The translations under genes were made by a program, and so were the position numbers. From Dimorphilus gyrociliatus (lineage: Eukaryota; Annelida; Polychaeta; Dinophilidae), in the NCBI GenBank assembly GCA_904063045.1, contig CAJFCJ010000177.1, forward strand, positions 49,227 to 72,526: DNA of 23,300 bases. The letters are read 5' to 3'. This document shows, one piece after another, positions 19,569-23,300 of this stretch. The first letter of the stretch is position 1; every line of letters starts with the position of its first letter. Below the pieces are notes generated by a model. That model saw only the letters and a program-made list of their open reading frames with translations, had not been told where the DNA came from and searched no databases.

Positions 19569-19670
19569 ACAAGTTGAATTCTCTTTAAAACATGTTAATA
19601 AAATTCTTTCATAAATGTACACAAAACTAAACAAACATTCAAAGAATGTTTTAAAGAGAATTCATCTTGT
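19569..19670. repeat. Inverted repeat with 25-bp arms
   Basis: Arms at 19569-19593 and 19646-19670 are inverted copies with one mismatch. The inner 18 bases, GAATTCTCTTTAAAACAT, match perfectly. The loop is 52 nt. It lies between two blocks of the broken gene, in what may be an intron, and may be a small MITE insertion. Confidence 0.8.
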
Positions 19671-19755
19671 AAATTGAATGAAAGAGACATTTTTTAATAA
19701 ATATATATTTCTGCTTTGAAACATTTTTTAAAAATATTTCTTACTTTTTTGCAGT

Positions 19756-20081
19756 GTTTACCATTCAATGAACAGTTTTCAAAACTAATAAACTTTAATG
19801 TTTGTGATGACTGTTCTCGTTGTGTCATGTCAAATGTTCTTCCTGGTTTGATCTCCAATGTAGAAACTGCTCATGAAGAATCAAATAATAGTGAAGAATC
19901 AGTTTGTATTGAATGTGAGGATAGATTTTATACAATGCGCAAATGCATTAAATGTCCACCAAATTGTATAAAATATTTGCATAATCATATTGGGAAGTGC
20001 ACAAAATCCAAGCCAACATATTTCTTGGATGGACCTTGTTTAAATCTTACATTTAATAATTATCATAGATCAAATATGTAG
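19756..20081 (+). pseudogene. Cys-rich furin-like block, degenerate
   Basis: A good acceptor (CTTTTTTGCAG) precedes the block. The sequence includes CDDCSRC, VCIECEDRFYTMRKC and KCPPNCIKY, the repeat pattern of the large minus-strand gene. One expected Cys is Tyr (CIKY instead of CxxC), so the disulphide pattern is broken. The frame ends at TAG 20079-20081. I read it as an exon of a decayed paralogue or of a very divergent gene. Confidence 0.45.
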
Positions 20082-20085
20082 GCTA

Positions 20086-20363
20086 TCAGAATGTTTGACA
20101 TGCCAAACCATACTATTCTTTAAAAGGTGATCAGTCATTGATGTGACTATTTCACAATAACCAACTCTCAGTTAAATCCATCTTTTAGACCAAATGGATC
20201 TTTTTAAAATGCTTTCTTTCAGCTTGAATAAAGTCTTTGTCAGGTATTTGAAGGTATGAATAAATGTCTGGAATGCTTCAGTAGATTTGCAGTTGACGAA
20301 TCAGATTTTCCTTTAAATGATCAAAAATGCTACTTCAAAAAGAACAGAGCTATCATACTATGA
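20086..20363 (+). pseudogene. Further Cys-rich remnants (CLTC and KCLECFSRF)
   Basis: Two short open pieces continue the Cys-rich theme. At 20086-20130 the frame reads SECLTCQT and stops. At 20232-20363 it reads KCLECFSRFAVDE...QKCYFK and ends at TGA. Both match the CxxC...F...C spacing of furin-like repeats. Separate frames and stops indicate decay. Confidence 0.4.
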
Positions 20364-20563
20364 AAAAAATTTTCTCCATAATCCAAAAAAAATTATATAA
20401 AAACTGACCAAAATGCTTTTTGAAAGAAATTTATATGAAATTCCAAGTTTAACTTTTTATTAAACACTGTAAACCAACATAGTTTAATATAATAAATCAT
20501 TTTAATATTTGCGAGAGAATTTTTAAGAGAATTTTTGTCATTATTTTGGCAATAGCGATCAAG

Positions 20564-20947
20564 TTATCTTATGAGACAAGGTCGTGTTCCGTCTTTCCTT
20601 GGAGAAGTGCTTTCTGAACAGCTTGAGCTTTTATAGCAAAATAATTGGCTGTTTGGGAAAAGTTTAGTATCAAAAATGTTTGCTACATTTATCATTAGTG
20701 TTTTAAAAGTGCATTGAAGATTTTCAGCTTCACCATCTTTAAATAATAGATTGAAACTGTTAAGGGAATCTATTCCACTCTCAAGAAGATGTAATTTTAA
20801 TGGGTTTTTCACCCAAAAACTAGAAGAGCCAACTCTACTGACTAACAGCTCAAATACAATAATGAACTTGAACCTAAACAACATTCTTTCAAATGAGGTA
20901 CAATTTGATCCAAAATTCCAAATGTGCCAGTTAGAACAACCAATCAT
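20564..20947 (-). CDS. Unidentified 127-residue open frame
   Basis: ATG at 20947, stop at 20564-20566. It contains a hydrophobic stretch (FRFKFIIVFELLVSR) and then LKLHLLESGIDSLNSFNLLF. The latter is weakly reminiscent of regions in hAT-type transposase relatives, which is only an impression. The C-terminus is Ser/Cys/Lys-rich. No neighbouring exon or repeat end is identified. It may be a transposon remnant or chance. Confidence 0.25.
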   Translation of the reverse strand: MIGCSNWHIWNFGSNCTSFERMLFRFKFIIVFELLVSRVGSSSFWVKNPLKLHLLESGIDSLNSFNLLFKDGEAENLQCTFKTLMINVANIFDTKLFPNSQLFCYKSSSCSESTSPRKDGTRPCLIR

Positions 20948-21468
20948 TCTATACTTTAAACTTTAAACTTAAACATTTGAATTATCAGTTAGGACGTTTG
21001 CTAAATTATCATTGACAAGGACTATGCAGAATAGTTAATTAGAAACTTTGAATATTATTTGATTGTTGCTGTTGTAATCAAGTATCTTTTTTTGAATAAA
21101 TCAATGAATTTATAAGCATTACTCTGTTGTGAATTAATGGCATTTAATGAACTTTGACATTATCAATGTTCAATTCACATTATAGGATAAATAAATAAGT
21201 GAATGTATCGGGTTGAAAAGGAACAGTAATTTCTTTGCAGAGGCATAATTAATTTTTTAAAACATTTTATATAAAGAAGATATTTAAAAATTGAATATAA
21301 ACAGTTGAATTATTCAAAACAGTCTGCTTTTTATTGATTGAATGAAAGCTAATTATTATTTTACTATTATTTTTTATTGAGAAGAATCAATCTATAGTCA
21401 TTTGGTTTGTAAACTGAAACACTTTAAGATAAGAAAAAAAGCTCTAGTAGACATTTTTCCCATTGAAA
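20948..21468. other. Intergenic region upstream of the discoidin gene
   Basis: AT-rich. A TATATAAA word at 21268-21275 is the best core-promoter candidate for the gene starting at 21469, but it is nearly 200 bp upstream. An in-frame TAG at 21448 closes the coding frame upstream of the start. Nothing else is recognised. Confidence 0.35.
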
Positions 21469-22851
21469 ATGAAATTATTAGATTACTTTCTTATAAATAT
21501 AGTTTACTATCAGGTTTATTCAACAGGTGATTATATGATTGTTAATCTAGCTCAACCATTTTTTGGTGTGAAATGTGAAGCATCATCAATACTTACAGAA
21601 GATAACTCTTGTGAAAAGTTGTTTGATAATATATTGGCTCCTGATAATTTCTGGATGCCCAAAAATCACAGTACCATAAATTCTTGGATTCATATAATAT
21701 GGAAGGTGAAATCTAAAGTCATTGCAGTAAATTTATACAGTAATCAAAATAGTTATGGACAAATGACAATAACTTTCCCAAATGGTAAATTCGAAAGTAA
21801 AAGCCTGGTAACTTTACCATTCATCTGGAGACGTTTTAAACTTGAAGAACCAGTTGTTTCAAGTAGTTTAACACTTAAATTCAACAAGAGAAGTGTTCTA
21901 AGTGGAGAAGGAGAGATAACAGTATTCGGACACCTTAGGTATGTTCATGCTAATGATAATGATAAGAGTACTATGAAGCTGAGTGTCATGGACGATGGCA
22001 GCGAAGTACTATATTCCCATAACAACACTCTAGAACCTGTTAATATAGCACACTATCAAAGAGGAATATCTTGCTCTTCCTCACCTATTTACAACAATCA
22101 CAGGCACTGTAAGTATGCACTCAATAATTTGATTGCCACTGTAGTTCAACAAGTCAATGGAAGGGAATGGATCTCAAATGGTCATTCTGTTGTAAATTGT
22201 TGGATTCAAATTAATTTTGAACAATTTTACAATATTTCCCATTTGGAGATAATGTCAAGAATTTATAGTCACCCAAGACCAAAACTATTAGAATTACATT
22301 TTTCTAATGATACAGTACCCTATCAATTATTGGATGTTGGTACTCTGCAAACTATACTATTAGACAGGAGTTATTATTCAAATTACCTTAAAATATATGT
22401 TAAATCACTATACTCCCCTTCCGGTCATATTGGATTTATGATCATTAGAGTTTTTACCTTAATTAAAGGTTTTAATGGATTAAAATCTCTTAGAAATGAT
22501 AATTTACCTTGTTCTTTGTCAAGTAAGAACAATTATCCCTACGATTCCTTATTGTTTGATGACAATGATGCTACATGTACATCAATAAATCTACAGTTGT
22601 TGGGATATTCAAAATATATATCTTCAAAAGTCATTATAAAAACAAAAGATGGAGGAATAGATTCATGTAAAAATTTATCTGTATTTAAAACTTCCAATGA
22701 ATGTATATATGAAAAATGTATTCTAGAAGACTACAACTCAGCTTGTCAATTTGTCTGTAAAGTATGTTTACAAGATCCTGTTTGTAATTTTGTCATTTTT
22801 CAAAATTCAAATAATGATAATCAATTGTGTGAAATTAAATTTCAATTGTAA
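21469..22851 (+). CDS. Secreted protein with tandem discoidin-like (F5/8 C) domains
   Basis: An intronless 460-residue protein. The ATG at 21469 is preferred because it begins a signal-peptide-like run (MKLLDYFLINIVYYQVYS); the preceding codons include an in-frame TAG. Residues about 36-155 form a first galactose-binding-like domain (NFWMP...WIHI...GEGEITVFG). Residues about 202-332 form a clearer discoidin domain with CKYALNN, WISN, CWIQINF, I.HLEIMSR and a closing GFMIIRVF. Residues about 348-454 are a third region, beginning like another such domain (LLFDDNDATCTSI) and ending in a Cys-rich, PAN/apple-like part (CQFVCKVC...CNFVIF). F5/8 C domains bind glycans, phospholipids or matrix proteins outside the cell. 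No membrane or GPI segment follows, so it is probably secreted. Confidence 0.75.
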   Translation: MKLLDYFLINIVYYQVYSTGDYMIVNLAQPFFGVKCEASSILTEDNSCEKLFDNILAPDNFWMPKNHSTINSWIHIIWKVKSKVIAVNLYSNQNSYGQMTITFPNGKFESKSLVTLPFIWRRFKLEEPVVSSSLTLKFNKRSVLSGEGEITVFGHLRYVHANDNDKSTMKLSVMDDGSEVLYSHNNTLEPVNIAHYQRGISCSSSPIYNNHRHCKYALNNLIATVVQQVNGREWISNGHSVVNCWIQINFEQFYNISHLEIMSRIYSHPRPKLLELHFSNDTVPYQLLDVGTLQTILLDRSYYSNYLKIYVKSLYSPSGHIGFMIIRVFTLIKGFNGLKSLRNDNLPCSLSSKNNYPYDSLLFDDNDATCTSINLQLLGYSKYISSKVIIKTKDGGIDSCKNLSVFKTSNECIYEKCILEDYNSACQFVCKVCLQDPVCNFVIFQNSNNDNQLCEIKFQL

Positions 22852-22890
22852 AATTTTTGAAGATTTTTGAACAGTAATTTTTTGTGTAAA

Positions 22891-22896
22891 AATAAA
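22891..22896 (+). promoter_or_regulatory. Candidate polyadenylation signal of the discoidin gene
   Basis: AATAAA 40 nt after the stop codon of the discoidin-like gene, a normal distance for a compact 3' UTR. Confidence 0.5.
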
Positions 22897-23300
22897 CTAT
22901 TATTGCATTGAATATTGCATTCTATTTCAACACTAAACTATTACTTAAAAAGTTTTCAAGTTTTTCCTAATAATTTTGGGGAGATTTTCCTGCAAACCAC
23001 AGAAATTAATTACTATTGATTTCAATACCTTCAATGGAAAAAATCTTTAATGTAATCTATAAATACTGTATTTAACAATAGAGAGTTTGCCTGATTTTAA
23101 TTATTTCACATCAATAAATTATGTATATCACACCTGTTTGATATTTGAAATCAGTAATCAATATATTTCTGTCTTGCTTGACTGTACAACTATATTTTTT
23201 ATGGAATTAATTAAACAAATCATAGCTTTTTATCTTAAGGATAAAAGTTAGTTTTAATTGATTTTTTACCTTTGAGCTAGATTTTTTCCATTGTACAATT
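22897..23300. other. Gene-free right edge
   Basis: AT-rich sequence; no gene, repeat or RNA is recognised before the window ends. Confidence 0.4.

Noticed and set aside
20751-20966. 71-codon plus-strand frame
   Set aside because: Overlaps the longer minus-strand frame at 20564-20947 and shows no recognisable motif.
1-23300. Ciliate or Giardia-type origin suggested by the many CxxC repeats
   Set aside because: Genes end at TAA, TAG and TGA as in the standard code, introns are frequent, and LU, ITIH, TSP1 and discoidin domains together fit an animal better.
1-23300. tRNA, rRNA or CRISPR features
   Set aside because: No tRNA-like B-box (GGTTCGAATCC type) with a matching acceptor stem, no rRNA-like sequence and no regularly spaced repeat array was seen on either strand.

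Overview
The window is AT-rich eukaryotic DNA, most likely from an animal. The genes use the standard code and introns of about 54-77 nt with GT/AG borders. The protein families seen are a Ly6/uPAR (LU) domain with a GPI tail, an ITIH heavy-chain C-terminus, F5/8-type C (discoidin/fucolectin) domains, a thrombospondin type 1 fragment and a RING finger. Short interstitial CCCTAA runs fit a TTAGGG telomere repeat. I cannot name the species or phylum from the sequence alone.

Positions 1-9000 are repeat-rich and hold gene fragments. They contain interstitial telomere repeats, a 22-bp tandem motif, dispersed repeat families, transposon-end-like motifs and a truncated MULE-like transposase fragment. 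Among these, on the minus strand, lie the C-terminal exons of an ITIH-like protein interrupted by an in-frame TAG, and one fucolectin-like exon that stops at a splice-donor-like site.

Positions 10000-16800 carry two convergent genes. A small intronless RING finger protein with a C-terminal membrane segment is on the plus strand. On the minus strand is the main gene of the window. I reconstruct it as 11 exons encoding about 1784 residues: a signal peptide, a long array of furin-like Cys-rich repeats, a terminal LU domain and a GPI-type hydrophobic tail. All ten introns are phase 1. A TATA-like run lies just upstream of its start.

Positions 16800-21450 hold two clear inverted repeats, a Pro-rich/Gly-rich low-complexity tract readable on both strands, and a series of frame-broken plus-strand pieces (TSP1, unknown, Cys-rich) that look like a decayed relative of the big gene. 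Positions 21469-22851 carry an intact intronless gene for a secreted protein with two discoidin-like domains and a third Cys-rich domain, followed by an AATAAA signal.

The recognisable products are mostly secreted or surface-attached proteins with adhesion or carbohydrate-binding type domains, so the locus looks like a surface/extracellular-matrix gene neighbourhood invaded by DNA transposons. A functional link between the genes is inference.
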